From positions 70,270,895-70,334,894 of the forward strand of contig CM043944.1 in assembly GCA_014529385.2 (NCBI GenBank): DNA of 64,000 nucleotides. The letters are read 5' to 3'. Positions 1 through 10,855 of the stretch are shown piece after piece. Source of the DNA: Adiantum capillus-veneris (taxonomy: Eukaryota; Streptophyta; Polypodiopsida; Polypodiales; Pteridaceae). Under the pieces are notes generated by a model. That model was given only the letters and a program-made list of their open reading frames with translations, searched no databases and was not told where the DNA came from. The translations under genes and the position numbers were made by a program. Every line of letters starts with the position of its first letter. The stretch's first letter is position 1.

Positions 1-2
1 GC

Positions 3-360
3 GAGAATATTGTGGTACTCCTTATCAATTTTGAGAAGGCGTATGATAGAGTTGACTGGGACTTCCTAGAGGGCACTTTGCAATGGATGGGATTTTCAAA
101 TGCATAGTGTCAGTTCTCACATTCACGTGTTGTTGGCAGAGGGAAGAGTGTAACGCTTCATGTTCACATGCTTAGTTTTCCAAAACTTCCCTCTTGCCCC
201 CTTCCTCTTCATTTTCTATGCTGAGGTGATGAGTAGGTTTTTGACCTCACAGGAGGTTGGTCTACGTGGACTATAATTGCCTATTTGGGGCAAGGAGCTT
301 TTGGGCACTGCGTTTGATGATGACAAGTTTGTTTTTGGACATGGTGAGTAGCCGAACTCT
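3..360 (+). pseudogene. L1-type LINE reverse transcriptase fragment
   Basis: The first codons read a LINE RT block containing the motif NFEKAYDRVDWDFLEG, typical of plant L1-type reverse transcriptases. A stop follows within 35 codons. Further on, in shifted frames, come FLFYAEVMSRF, then QEVGLRGL and FDDDKFVFGHGE, which resemble the stretch leading to a degenerate catalytic ADD box. The element enters from outside the window and has lost its frame. It differs from the (TC)n-tailed LINE family in the kinase intron. Confident as a LINE relic; clade assignment moderate. Confidence 0.75.
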
Positions 361-419
361 AGGTAGGTGCATGAGCCTTTACCCCAAAAATCTCCCACTA
401 AAGGCAAATGTGTTGATAA

Positions 420-1511
420 GTGGATACTAGTAGCTAAACTACTAGTATGTACAAAGAGATATAGGTGAGAGACTGTCTCAACCTACACCCATTGGCTCAC
501 TCTATAGATGATCATGTAGCTGTATCCGCTCTAGCACCAAGGAAGTGTGGAACACTACTAGAGACTACATGCAAGTCTTGCAAGTATCCGTTGGTAACTT
601 GCAATGCTCCACAATGCATCATGCTAGTGTCAATCATCGAACAACTAACAATGTCAACTACAAATGCTCCCACTACAACTGCTATCTTGCATCTCAACCT
701 TAAAAGGTCATATGTGAGTGTCTTGGATGTCGACAAGATCCCTGCAGCCTCGGCTAGCCCTATCAACCGCCTCTGCACTATGTGAAATTCCTGCACCATT
801 AGGACTAAAGACAAAAGGATGTGACCAATAAGGGATTCTCAACACTACAACCGCCCTTGCATCTATTGCACCATGCTCTACCTATCTTGGCATAACCATG
901 TCAGCATCTAGCATAAGCATATCAAAGAACTCCATGTTGTCAATGTATGTCTATGTCTTTAGGGAGCAAACCCGCTCTACCTCTGTCTGCACAAACTTTG
1001 ACAACACTATCTGTGTCTCAATGTCTATCTAATTGTATATCTGCAGACACATCCTGCACATCATTGATCTCATCGACAAAAGCCACATGTCTCATCTCTC
1101 ATTGAGTCATGTTTCAAATTCACTGAGATGGCACCGTCTCACACATGTGACTCGTTGCTCTGCTCTCTGACTGGCAAGGCATCAAAATCCATCACCACCA
1201 TCGATCACTGCTCTAGTAGTGCACTCAAAGAGCTATCCTGCTCTACATGTCTAACCTCAAATGCTGCATGCACAACAAACAAAGTGTCATGCTACTCATC
1301 AACAAAGTGTACTCGTCGCCTAGACTACAAATGTATGCATGGTAATGGACTCACAGAGACTATGGCATTGACAAGCTCAAAGCGCGAAACGGACCCCAAC
1401 GGCCTCAACGCTAGGACCGTGCACGTCGAGCTGGCCACGGTGAATGGAAAGGGGGCACCACCTAGCTTTGAGCGGCTAGGACGCGGACAACAGCGGTAAT
1501 CTAAAATAGCA

Positions 1512-1516
<5 letters not shown>
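420..1516. other. No recognisable gene
   Basis: Short ORFs of 100-123 codons occur on both strands (for example 465-785 + and 512-814 -). None has a recognisable domain, and they overlap one another antisense, as expected by chance in mixed-composition DNA. I see no splice-supported gene here. Confidence 0.5.

Positions 1517-1608
<92 letters not shown>
1517..1608. repeat. (GA)46 microsatellite
   Basis: An uninterrupted GA dinucleotide run of 92 bp. In this window many (CT)n runs are LINE 3' tails. Here I find no LINE 3' stem-loop beside the run, so it may be an ordinary microsatellite. Confidence 0.98.
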
Positions 1609-1609
<1 letters not shown>

Positions 1610-2640
1610 GTAGGTGAGGAAAACCCCTCCGGATCTAAGGGAAACTTGATTCAAAGATATATTTACAGAAACCTTAGCTACGGCGAGATGGCGGTTGTGG
1701 TGATAGAGAGAGAAAGAGAGCCTATAGTGCGTTCTCTAGAGGAAATTCCATATACACGGAGGTTCTACTCTTTGTGTGTGGCGACCCTTGGAGTCAGGGC
1801 ATGTTCATACCTTCCTTCTCATAGTGCTAACTTCCCAAGTCCCAGTGCTCAAGTGCCACAAGTGCCGCCCCAAATTGCTACACCATTCTCCCAAAGTGCT
1901 CTCCCAAAATGCTTGCCCCTGATGCTCTCTTTTGACATTGCCGCCCATGATAGTGACCTCACAGTGCCCTTTTATAGGTGCAAGCTGCATTAGTTTAGGT
2001 TAATCTGATTAGGTTAGGGCCCTAATCAGGAGAGACAAAGCAAGGAGTTGGGTCCCAGATGGTTGACCCTTGCTTTGTCTTAGGAGAATTTTTAAAAATG
2101 ATATCTCCTAGGTGGGCCTTTGTGACCATCACCTAGAGAGAGGTGGCAATATACAATGGGTTTTTATACAAGATTTTTGGCTTGAAACCGGAAAATAATA
2201 ATACCCTATGAATGTTACTGAAGAGATGCATCGTGGACGAGATGCCGGTGAATGGTGGGCCTCGTTGATGCGTCCATGTAGTGTGTTTACCAGTTTCGGG
2301 GCCGTTCGAGGCATGTCTTCGGCATCACTTCTTGATTTGGTGTTGCCACTGCGTGCTTTGGCCGTACTTCTTCATCAATGTCGAGCTTCTTCTTGCTTTT
2401 TTTACTTTTTGTGGGTACATATGGCGTGCGTGTATTATGTGCGTGCGTGCATGTGGACGTGAGTGTTTGAATGTGCGTGCTCGTAGGCGTATTATATGAG
2501 TGTGTAAATGCATGTGTGGGTGTAGGTGTTGTAAGTGTGTGTGCGCATGTATATGGGGTTGTGTGTGTGTGGTCGGCAAGAGTGTGTGTGTGTGCGTGCG
2601 CACGCGAACGAGAGTATAGGAGGTGTGCTAATATATATAT
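1609..2640. other. Intergenic, with a 13-bp inverted repeat
   Basis: No gene is recognised. A perfect 13-bp inverted repeat lies at 2033-2045 and 2068-2080 (AGACAAAGCAAGG and its complement) with a 22-bp loop. A shorter one (CTAGGTG / CACCTAG) follows near 2108-2136. Upstream, around 1830-1900, simple phrases built on CCCAAGTG/CAAGTGCC recur. No function can be assigned. Confidence 0.5.
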
Positions 2641-2779
2641 TCATATGCTGCTTACATGAAGGCTATAGAGAACGGGGGAGGGGGGGAGAGAGAGGGCGTG
2701 AGAGATGACGAGAGGTTTGGGGGGTGAGAGGGGATGGGGAGTGTGTGGGTGTGTGTGTGCGTGTGTGTGTAGAGGTAGG

Positions 2780-2811
<32 letters not shown>

Positions 2812-2985
2812 GATAGATAGATAGAGAGAGAGAGAGAGAAAACTAATGCGCCAAGGTTGTTGTATGGTGGCCCTTGGCTGGCAAGAGAGACAGGGAGAGG
2901 GAGAGCGAGCGTGAGTGGGAGATGGGGGGGGGGAGGAACTGGGGTGAGAGAGGGAGGGTATGTGTGTGTGTGTGTGTGTGTGTTG

Positions 2986-3017
<32 letters not shown>

Positions 3018-3149
3018 AGAGCGTGGGTTGAGAGTGAGAGATAGCGAGAGGCTGAGGGAGGGGTGAGGGGGTGTGTGTGTGTGAATAATGAAAGAGAGAG
3101 AGGGAGACTCTTGTCCCATTGCATGGCAGCCCCTCGTGGGTTGACGGAC

Positions 3150-3205
<56 letters not shown>

Positions 3206-3380
3206 CATGCGCCACATGGGCTCGCCCGACAAGAGAACGAGAGAGGGAGGAGGGTATGAGAGTGAGAGGGAGAGAGAGGGTGATGGGGAGAGAGAGGCTG
3301 AGGGTGGTGCCAAAGGAGGGGCCGCCCGCCGCTGTGGGCGCATGCATGGGAGGGAAGAGGATGGCGGTAGTGCAGGGGAG
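2641..3380. repeat. Low-complexity GA/GT/TA-rich tract
   Basis: A strongly purine-biased stretch built from (GA)n, (GT)n, (TA)n near 2790-2810 and GATA-like units, with a clean (GA)25 run at 3153-3202. The apparent long ORFs on both strands here encode only Ser-Leu or Glu-Arg dipeptide repeats and are artefacts of the microsatellite. Confidence 0.9.
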
Positions 3381-3864
3381 AAAAAAATGATTTTTTATAT
3401 TATTTTTGCATTATTAAGCTTCCCAGTTGGGGTTCGTTCTTGCAATCGCGGCTCGTCAAAGCCGGCCATCGGAGGGCTAATAAGGGGCAATGACAGGCCA
3501 TGACCAGAGGTGCCGCCAGAGCTGGGCCGTGTGGGCCATGGTGGGGGGGGGGAAGGGCCACAAGCCTGGCATGGCAGGTCCGCCTTGTCAAAGTGTAAGC
3601 AGGACTAGTCATGATCTGTGGATGAAGGGCTAAAAATGCACCATTTGTGGCTCACCGATTGACCGGGGAATTGTCGAGCCCTCCGGTGGTGTTGCCGTGC
3701 TTCGGCCAGAGGAAAGATCAACTCTTTTCTTTTTTTTTCTTGATTTTTGGAAATCGGCTATCATTAGCCCCTCCTCTTTTGGCTAGAGGCATTCATGTCT
3801 CGAGCCCTACCTTTGATTCTTCTTTCGCTGATCTGTAGGATCCGATATCGAGTTGCCTTCTGAA
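3381..3864. other. No recognisable gene
   Basis: Mixed-composition sequence, moderately GC-rich near 3470-3560, then a short T-rich run near 3725-3745. I see no coding or RNA feature. Confidence 0.4.
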
Positions 3865-4550
3865 CTAGCCATTCCATTTGGCCATTGGTGAGATTTTTGG
3901 GATATCCATGAATCTGTAACAGGTCCGGCCTGTTCCTTGGAATAGTGTGGGCTGATTAAATGGGAAGCCCATGGCTTCCAGAACTTTATGCCAGTGTCCT
4001 CCTGCATTCAAATTGAAGAATAGGATCATTATCTGCAGTGTCTGAACAATAAAATTTGCATGCCAAATAGGACCAAAGTTGTAACCACTAGTAGCAAGAG
4101 GAAAAATGAGCATCTTGGCTCTTGGAAAGGAAGAAATGAAGATTGTGATTCCCAAGAGTGTGCCAAGAATCCACCATATATAGCCGCCTTATTGGTGTGG
4201 TGAGCTCCAGTTGTCTTCAGAATCTTGCTTACTGCCGCGATTGGAAAAACCGCAAGCATATCATGCTCCTCTTGGGTGTGCTCAAACATGTCAGCTGTCT
4301 TTTCTGATGTTGATAGTAAGCCACATACCTTGCGGCTTAAATACACGTGTAATCCACTCACCTCTCTCCAAAGAGAGGATGCACTATTTGTAATAAATTG
4401 CACCAAATTGGGAATGAGGCCTTCATTCTTGCATTCTATCATCCTTTTGTCTATCCATGGCTCCTTAACTTTTATCTCCATACTGATATTACTTCTATAT
4501 GTCCTAGTGGCTAACCATAACCATAGGTCTGATGCATCCCATGCAAACAC
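3865..4550 (-). other. Unrecognised ORFs downstream of a decayed gag
   Basis: Two overlapping minus-strand ORFs (4029-4550, 173 codons; 3865-4155, 96 codons) lie downstream of the decayed gag in the same orientation. The longer has a Trp-rich start (WDASDLWLWLA) and a hydrophobic C-terminal stretch (FFLLLLVVTTLVLFGMQILL). I recognise no domain. They may be residues of the same retroelement or chance ORFs. Confidence 0.25.
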
Positions 4551-5050
4551 AATGCTGTGTTGTGGAGGAGTCTAGAACATCCTTAAAAGGTTGGCAACAT
4601 GTTGATCATCAAACTTACTTTGAACACCCTCACATAAACTGGAAGCATTACCCATTTCCAAGCTTATAACTCCTTCAGTAGACTAGAGGCATTACCCATC
4701 TCCAAGTCTATGACACTACACAATAAAGTCTTGCTCGACTGCCAAGCCTCTGGAACAATATCCAGCTCCAAACCTTCATTCATACTTACCTATTTGCTAT
4801 GGTCCTTTGGTGAAACTTCCTTGATACAGGATGCCTTCAACTTGCTACACTATTCTCGGTCCATGCTGGTGCATAGGCTTCTGTTTTTAAAGCCCTCCCC
4901 TTTGCTTGATACGTTGTCCATCTTCTGCAAAGCCTTGCTAGTAGGCTGGTCTTCCTTTTCTCTTGTATCTTCCATACTCTTTGTGTTCCTCTTACTCTAA
5001 TGAGGCTTGATCAACACTTTACACCTTCTTACCCTTACTGCCCAATGTTG

Positions 5051-6091
5051 TCAATTGATCTCTTTGGTGTCTATTTCATCCAAGGTTAGAGATGTACTAA
5101 CATTTTTAAAATGATTTTCTTGACTTGCCTCCTTCACTGGGGTAGCATCTTTTGATTCTTTAACCTCTTGTTCCATTGCTTCAGTCCTTTGAACAAACTT
5201 CTCGCTTGGCCCTTTTTCTGTTATCTTCATCTTGACCTCTTTTGCAAGACCAATGAAACTTAATGTGCGGTTGCTAATTGGTGGTGGGCGTAGGATGAGT
5301 GTAAGTGGTGATTGTGGCGGTAGTTGCATTGGTGGCTATATGACTTGAACTGGTGGGACTATCTGTGGTTGCACGGTTGGTGGTGGGATTTGAATAGGTG
5401 GGATTGGTTGCCTGGGTGGCGGTGGCCTCGCCCTTGGTGGAGAAATCTGATTCTACCTTCCTCCTCTATTGAAGTTCCGCCTTCTTGGATGTGGGCAGTA
5501 ATACATGCCATGGCCATCCTCCCCACAGTTGTGGCAGTAGTACTCCTGGTTTTTCCTCTGTTGTCCTCTCCCTCGCGCTGGATTTTTGGCAGGTGCATGC
5601 CCTTGGTGCACCAGATGCACAGATAAACCTTCAAGCTGAGTAGTGATGTGACTCAACATGTCTTGCTGCTCTTTTGATGCCTCTTGTGGTTGGGTTCTCT
5701 AAGTGGTTGTTGCAGTCATTGGGGTTAGTCGGATTGAGCTCGATTCCTCTGACTCGTTGACTCTTGCTTGAAGCTTCTTGTCTTTAAGGCGTAGTAGACC
5801 CACCTGCTTTAACTCTATCAGTAGCTGCCATAACTTTTCTGAGGTTGTGCCTCCACCAAACCTCTTCATAAAGGTATCACATAGTACGTCATATGCATTC
5901 TTGGTAGCTTGGGGCAAAGCATTGTACCAAGACTTGGCCTCTACTTTCATCAGTAGAGAAAAAATTCGTAGCCGTGAGGCATCCTCATCCTTGTTGGAAA
6001 CCACACAAGCGATATCAAAGTCATCCAAAAAATCGGTGGTGATGTCTTCTCCCTTTTTTCCACTAAATGTGGGAAAAGAGACACTTGCCAT
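5051..6091 (-). pseudogene. Decayed Ty3/gypsy-like gag with zinc knuckle
   Basis: The minus-strand ORF starting at 6091 (130 codons) has the plant retrotransposon gag pattern: FPTFSGKKGEDITTDFLDDFD near the start, SLLMKVEAKSWYNALP in the middle and FMKRFGG afterwards. It hits a stop. Downstream, in another frame (5453-5659), lies a CCHC knuckle CHNCGEDGHGMYYC with basic Arg/Gly flanks. A lysine- and glutamate-rich segment (5051-5329) may be the gag C-terminus. No protease, RT or integrase follows toward 3800, so the element is truncated. It sits just left of the tandem LTR array. Confidence 0.75.
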
Positions 6092-6233
6092 GGTGGTAAA
6101 TCAATGAGTAGGAAATTACAACCTCCTTTATATATATATATATATATATATCACAAATGACTCAGCGGCTTATAGCAGCTTCCTTACAGGGTTGGGTGGA
6201 TATATTTAAACAAGAGCAAAGAGGATCGTAAAG

Positions 6234-6452
6234 CTACAACAAAATAAAGATGCTTACATCAAAAGAGTGGTAGTAATCAAGAAGGGGTAAGATGATGGGA
6301 CGTGGAGATCTTAGGATTTCATTAAGCATTTCTGCTCCAAATAGGAAAACAATCTTTTGCTGGTAGAATATTCTCCTATCAATATATAAGTTTACATGCA
6401 TGTGTTGCAAGAAACGAAAAGGAAAGACTTCTGGCCTATTGTTATTATCCAT
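6234..6452 (-). CDS. Conserved 72-codon ORF upstream of gag (element 1)
   Basis: The ORF ends about 140 bp upstream of the decayed gag, on the same strand. Read from its internal Met (MDNNNRPEVF...), it is 72 codons long and aligns without gaps to the 72-codon ORF upstream of the gypsy gag at 42461-42679. I count 31 of 72 identical residues, with most others conservative. Shared landmarks are IF(Y/F)QQ(K/R)IVF(L/I)FG, the EIL block, three aligned prolines and SFDV near the end. The frame also extends upstream to 6551 without similarity. I know no family for it; it may be a small accessory protein of this retroelement lineage. Confidence 0.6.
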   Translation of the reverse strand: MDNNNRPEVFPFRFLQHMHVNLYIDRRIFYQQKIVFLFGAEMLNEILRSPRPIILPLLDYYHSFDVSIFILL

Positions 6453-6526
6453 GTTGGGTGTAGGGAACTGATTACTAGAGTTGCATACCTTAAGTGTTGA
6501 CAAGGTGACACCTTCACTACATGCCT

Positions 6527-6871
6527 CTACCTCATGTTGAAGTCCGCACAATCCTCCACATTAGGTTCAAAATAGACTAGGCGAGAAGAGTCATCCTCAA
6601 TTGGCTTTCCATTTTGCATCTGGCGGTGACGCTTGGGTGGTCGCACTTCACTTGAGCTCTCTAGGCCTAGAGAGAGCATAGGCCCTCTTGCGTCCACCAA
6701 ATGCTTTAGGCTTTGTGGCTTGGACTTTGTGATTGATGTAGCTGATGACTCTTCTCTGACTGTTGGAGAGAAAACACTTGGTGCTACACAAAATCTGATT
6801 GACGTGAGAGTCCTGCGGTTTTCAAAAGCAAAACTCACCGTTCTTTCTTCACCTCCTCTATCGGCACTCAT
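6527..6871 (-). other. Unrecognised 114-codon ORF upstream of ORF0-like gene
   Basis: An ORF on the same strand as the gag relic, rich in Ser, Arg and Lys with a basic patch RPPKRHRQ. It overlaps the start of the next ORF in a different frame. No domain is recognised. It could be 5' leader sequence of the Ty3-like element. Confidence 0.25.
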
Positions 6872-6994
6872 TGATAGAATGCTTTGGTTGATGGCAGTGA
6901 TAACATTTCATAGCCCTTCCACTTGATGTTCTTGATTTGCAATTAGCACGAGCAATGCGAGATGGGGAGCTTACCTCTTGGATATCGATGACGC

Positions 6995-7258
6995 TGTGAA
7001 GGATTGGGGGGCTGCCCTCTACAACACCTCAAACCAACACCAAGAAAAGAGGATGAAGAGTATAGCTCTCTCAAGATAATATGGGCTGATCTTCTCTCAC
7101 GAATTTTGACAGCCTCACTCACACGCAGCCTCGACTAGCTTCGACTAGCTTCCCTCTACACCGCTACAACTCCCACTATACTTGGATGCACCAAAGGAAG
7201 CAAGGGAACCAAGAAAACCAAAGTAAAAAAGTAAATAAAAACAATGGAAATCTCTGCA
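6995..7258 (-). repeat. LTR 1 of the array (outer left)
   Basis: Begins TGTGAAGG on the + strand and ends CTCTGCA, next to a pyrimidine run that is ATGAGGAAAAG on the - strand, a plausible polypurine tract. It is 264 bp, 10 bp longer than the inner LTRs because CTTCGACTAG is duplicated near 7138-7147. Confidence 0.75.
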
Positions 7259-8143
7259 CTTTTCCTCATAAAACCAAGAGCTTCACTTCTTTTCAAACGC
7301 CCTTCCATGTGCTAGTAGAGACTCCATAGGTGCTCCCATACATACACATAGCTTGACCAAAACCCATCCAAATCAAGCTCACTTCGAAAACCCACAAAGT
7401 TCAGAAAAAGTGATGGAAAACTTGGGAAAAACCTTGCCCTTTTGCGTATGTACAAGCAAGGTATTGCAGCGCATAGTCTACCCTCGACTAGCTGAACCAA
7501 AGGGAACCACAAACAACATGGCTGCCATACTTCAAACCAAGATGAAGAGAGGTCAATATGCAGAGATAAGCACCCACTTTCATCAGCCCATTGAGGAGAG
7601 ACACACTCTCAACTCACCACACCAGGATCTCGCAAGGCAAGAGGGGCGCCTCTACACCAAAACCCCCACCCTTCACCGCAGGCTGCAGCAACACATAGTT
7701 TCTTCTTCACAGCTGAATATCCCTCCTCACTCACGACCCCAAGTTGATAAAAGTTCATTTTTTTCTCATATTTTTAAAGCACTAACTCACACTTTGAAGT
7801 CTCGACACTTCTATGTACAAAAACAACAAAACTATGTACCCCGCACAACTGGCACGCATGCATAGAGACAGCTAGCACACACCACCTTTGTACACTTTTT
7901 ACAAGCATGCTTTATTTAGATATAAGGCCCCCAAAATCATTAAAAAACATATCTCAAAGACTTTGGGGTGGTACGCACCATTTCGCCAAAACACGTCACA
8001 TATTGCCCTCCCAACAAGCATGGAACACTTTCAAGTGTTTCATGTACACATTCTATCATCAAGTAGTCACTTTATGTAGCTTGCATCCCAAGAAGGCACC
8101 AATTCTCATGATAAACACCAAAAAGGGTGACTACTCTCACTCC
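7259..8143 (-). other. 3' non-coding part of array unit 1
   Basis: About 885 bp lie between the stop of the 503-codon ORF and the polypurine tract next to the LTR. The same segment recurs in units 2 and 3. Open frames on the + strand here (for example 7353-7865) run antisense to the element and are conserved only because the units are near-identical. I see no domain. Confidence 0.6.
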
Positions 8144-9655
8144 TCACCTCCATTCTTCATGTAACAACCATACACATGATATACAATGAGCTACCTCGCT
8201 TGAAGCAAAATCCCATGCACTTGTGAAATAAGGTATATCCCACTTACCTCTATCAAATACAAAACATTGCATGCCATCATTTGAAAGATGAACATTCTCA
8301 AAATCAATGATATCAACACGGTACCTCCCAACATATCTACCATATACCTCATCATAAAAGAGAGAACATACAATGAGCTGGCTATAATGTTCATAACGAT
8401 GCCAGTCAAAGCAGTTCATCTCCCACAAGCTATTGTTTTGACAATCATAAACACATGGTAAGGATGCATCACAATATTTCTCAAAGGTGCTCAATATCCT
8501 CTTCACATAAACATCAAAGCATCTCTCACTCATGACACGATACAAATTATCCTTTCTTGGCATAACTAGAGACAAACTACCATCAAAGTCTTGTCTCTCA
8601 CCATCCACAATAGTATCATCTCCCATAGAAACTTCCTCATTTGTTTGCATCTCAAAACCAATCATAAGAGGCATAGTACCATCCACCATATCAAAATTCA
8701 CAAGGGATGCATGCTCTTCATCTCTATGCTTGGCATTATTAGAAATGTCCTCAATCTCATCAAACAAGCCAAACGTAGACACATAATCTTCATGTGGCAC
8801 CATCTCATACGTACCAATGGGATATTGATAATCATCAAAGATCTCAATTTTTGCATTATCAAAAGAGGCATGAGACACCAAAGCATCATTTGTAGCATGA
8901 GTACTTTCATCACTATCTATAACCATGGGGAGCTCATCAAATAACCCATATGTAGAGACATAGTCTTCATTCACCTTAACATTATTCATAGAAAAGGACT
9001 CCAAATCAGCATTCAAGTCATCAAAATCAGTACTTTCATCACCATGAGAAGTCTCCATGAGAGCATATGTATCATCCAAATCCACATGACAAGTATCCAT
9101 CTCATCTACAATTTCATCGTCCACACAATCACATGATGCTTCATTATCACGCTTGACTTCTTGGTCACAAAGACCTACCTCAAGCTTACACAATGCATAC
9201 TCTGCCATAGGCTTACTCAAATGAGCTTCTTCATATTGGAAGTTCACATTCACAATTTTCATGACCTCATCCCTTTTGCATGTGCTATTGAAGACAATGC
9301 CTTCCTTATCCCATAGAGATGCATATTCATTAACATAACCTGCTTCTCCACTTGCAAGACCTTGGCTAAACTCCAAGAGAGAATCCTTTGTCTTTTCCCA
9401 ACTACCACATATGTCATACATAGCATCATCCATAACAAACTTTTGAAGTACCTTCAAGAACTCAAAGTGCCTATATTGGCAAGCCAACAAGAAGAGCAAA
9501 CCCTGCTTATAGTCATCTTTCTGTCCACAAGTATCAAATACATTATCACAAGCTTCCAAGTACCTCTTCAAGTGATGAAAATCCTGCAAAATCATCTCCA
9601 AACCAAGATTACACAAGGCCTTGAGTTGATTCCCAAGTGGACTCCAACCTGACAA
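8144..9655 (-). CDS. 503-codon ORF of unknown function, array copy 1
   Basis: An intact ORF starting about 25 bp inside the primer site, the position normally held by gag. The product is acidic, with an N-terminal predicted-helical, Cys-containing part, a very Asp/Glu-rich middle (residues 170-370) and a C-terminal part rich in aromatic residues and Cys. The middle holds a repeated motif: EDYVSTYGLFDELP and, about 65 residues later, EDYVSTFGLFDEIE. There is no CCHC knuckle, gag, protease or RT motif, and I do not recognise a family. It differs from copy 2 at 11 residues by my reading, most of them in the C-terminal third. It may be a highly diverged gag or an accessory protein. Confidence 0.7.
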   Translation of the reverse strand: MSGWSPLGNQLKALCNLGLEMILQDFHHLKRYLEACDNVFDTCGQKDDYKQGLLFLLACQYRHFEFLKVLQKFVMDDAMYDICGSWEKTKDSLLEFSQGLASGEAGYVNEYASLWDKEGIVFNSTCKRDEVMKIVNVNFQYEEAHLSKPMAEYALCKLEVGLCDQEVKRDNEASCDCVDDEIVDEMDTCHVDLDDTYALMETSHGDESTDFDDLNADLESFSMNNVKVNEDYVSTYGLFDELPMVIDSDESTHATNDALVSHASFDNAKIEIFDDYQYPIGTYEMVPHEDYVSTFGLFDEIEDISNNAKHRDEEHASLVNFDMVDGTMPLMIGFEMQTNEEVSMGDDTIVDGERQDFDGSLSLVMPRKDNLYRVMSERCFDVYVKRILSTFEKYCDASLPCVYDCQNNSLWEMNCFDWHRYEHYSQLIVCSLFYDEVYGRYVGRYRVDIIDFENVHLSNDGMQCFVFDRGKWDIPYFTSAWDFASSEVAHCISCVWLLHEEWR

Positions 9656-9680
9656 TCAAGCAACAAAACACTACTCTCCC

Positions 9681-9699
9681 CTCCTCCGTGGGGGCACCA
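9681..9699 (-). other. Primer binding site of array unit 1
   Basis: On the - strand the LTR ends CGCA, followed by TAAAC and then TGGTGCCCCCACGGAGGAG. TGG plus the position identify a tRNA primer site. It matches the gypsy element's site at 43416-43433 except for one base. I cannot name the tRNA. Confidence 0.65.
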
Positions 9700-9704
9700 G
9701 TTTA

Positions 9705-9958
9705 TGCGAAGGATTGGGGGGCTGGCCTCTACAACACCTCAAACCAACACCAAGAAAAGAGGATGAAGAGTGTAGCTCTCTCAAGATAATATGGGCTGAT
9801 CTTCTCTCACGAATTTTGACAGCCTCACTCACACGCAACCTCGACTAGCTTCCCTCTACACCGCTACAACTCCCACTATACTTGGATGCACCAAAGGAAG
9901 CAAGGGAACCAAGAAAAACAAAGTAAAAAAGTAAATAAAAACAATGGAAATCTCTGCA
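9705..9958 (-). repeat. LTR 2 of the array (inner)
   Basis: A 254-bp LTR shared by units 1 and 2. Its terminal TG is followed by C (TGCGAAGG), where the outer LTRs have T. Confidence 0.75.
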
Positions 9959-10855
9959 CTTTTCCTCATAAAACCAAGAGCTTCACTTCTTTTCAAACGC
10001 CCTTCCATGTGCTAGTAGAGACTCCATAGGCGCTCCCATACATACACATAGCTTGACCAAAACCCATCCAAATCAAAATCACTTTGAAAACCCACAAAGT
10101 TCAGAAAAAAAATCAGAAAAAGTGATGGAAAACTTGGGAAAAACCTTGCCCTTTTGCGTATGTACAAGCAAGGAATTGCCGCGCATAGTCTACCCTCGAC
10201 TAGCTGCACCAAAGGGAACCACAAACAACATGACTACCATACTTCAAACCAAGATGAAGAGAGGTCAATATGCAGAGCTAAGCACCCACTTTCATCAGCC
10301 CATTGAGGAGAGACACACTCTCAACTCACCACACCAGGATCTCGCAAGGCAAGAGGGGCGCCTCTACACCAAAACCCCCACCCTTCACCGCAGGCTGCAG
10401 CAACACATAGTTTCTTCTTCACAGCTGAATATCCCTCCTCACTCACGACCCCAAGCTAATAAAAGTTCATTTTTTTCTCGTATTTTCAAAGCACTAACTC
10501 ACACTTTGAAGTTTCGACACTTCTATGTACAAAAACAACAAAACTATGTACCCCGCACAACTTACACGCATGCATAGAGACAGCTGGCACACACCACCTT
10601 TGTACACTTTTTACAAGCATGATTTATTTACATATAAGGCCCCCAAAAGCATTAAAAAACATATCTCAAAGACTTTGGGGTGGTACGCACCATTTCGCCA
10701 AAACACGTCACATATTGCCCTCCCAACAAGCATGGAACACTTTCAAGTGTTTCATGTACACATTCTATCATCAAGTAGTCACTTTATGTAGCTTGCATCC
10801 CAAGAAGGCACCAATTCTCATAATAAACACCAAAAAGGGTGACTACTCTCACTCC

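Noticed and set aside
2652-3347. Long minus-strand ORF of 231 codons and overlapping partners
   Set aside because: The translation is almost only Ser-Leu and His-Thr repeats read from microsatellites; not a gene.
7353-7865. Plus-strand ORF repeated in each array unit (170-174 codons)
   Set aside because: It is antisense to the LTR element, has no domain, crosses the non-coding part, and is repeated only because the units are copies.
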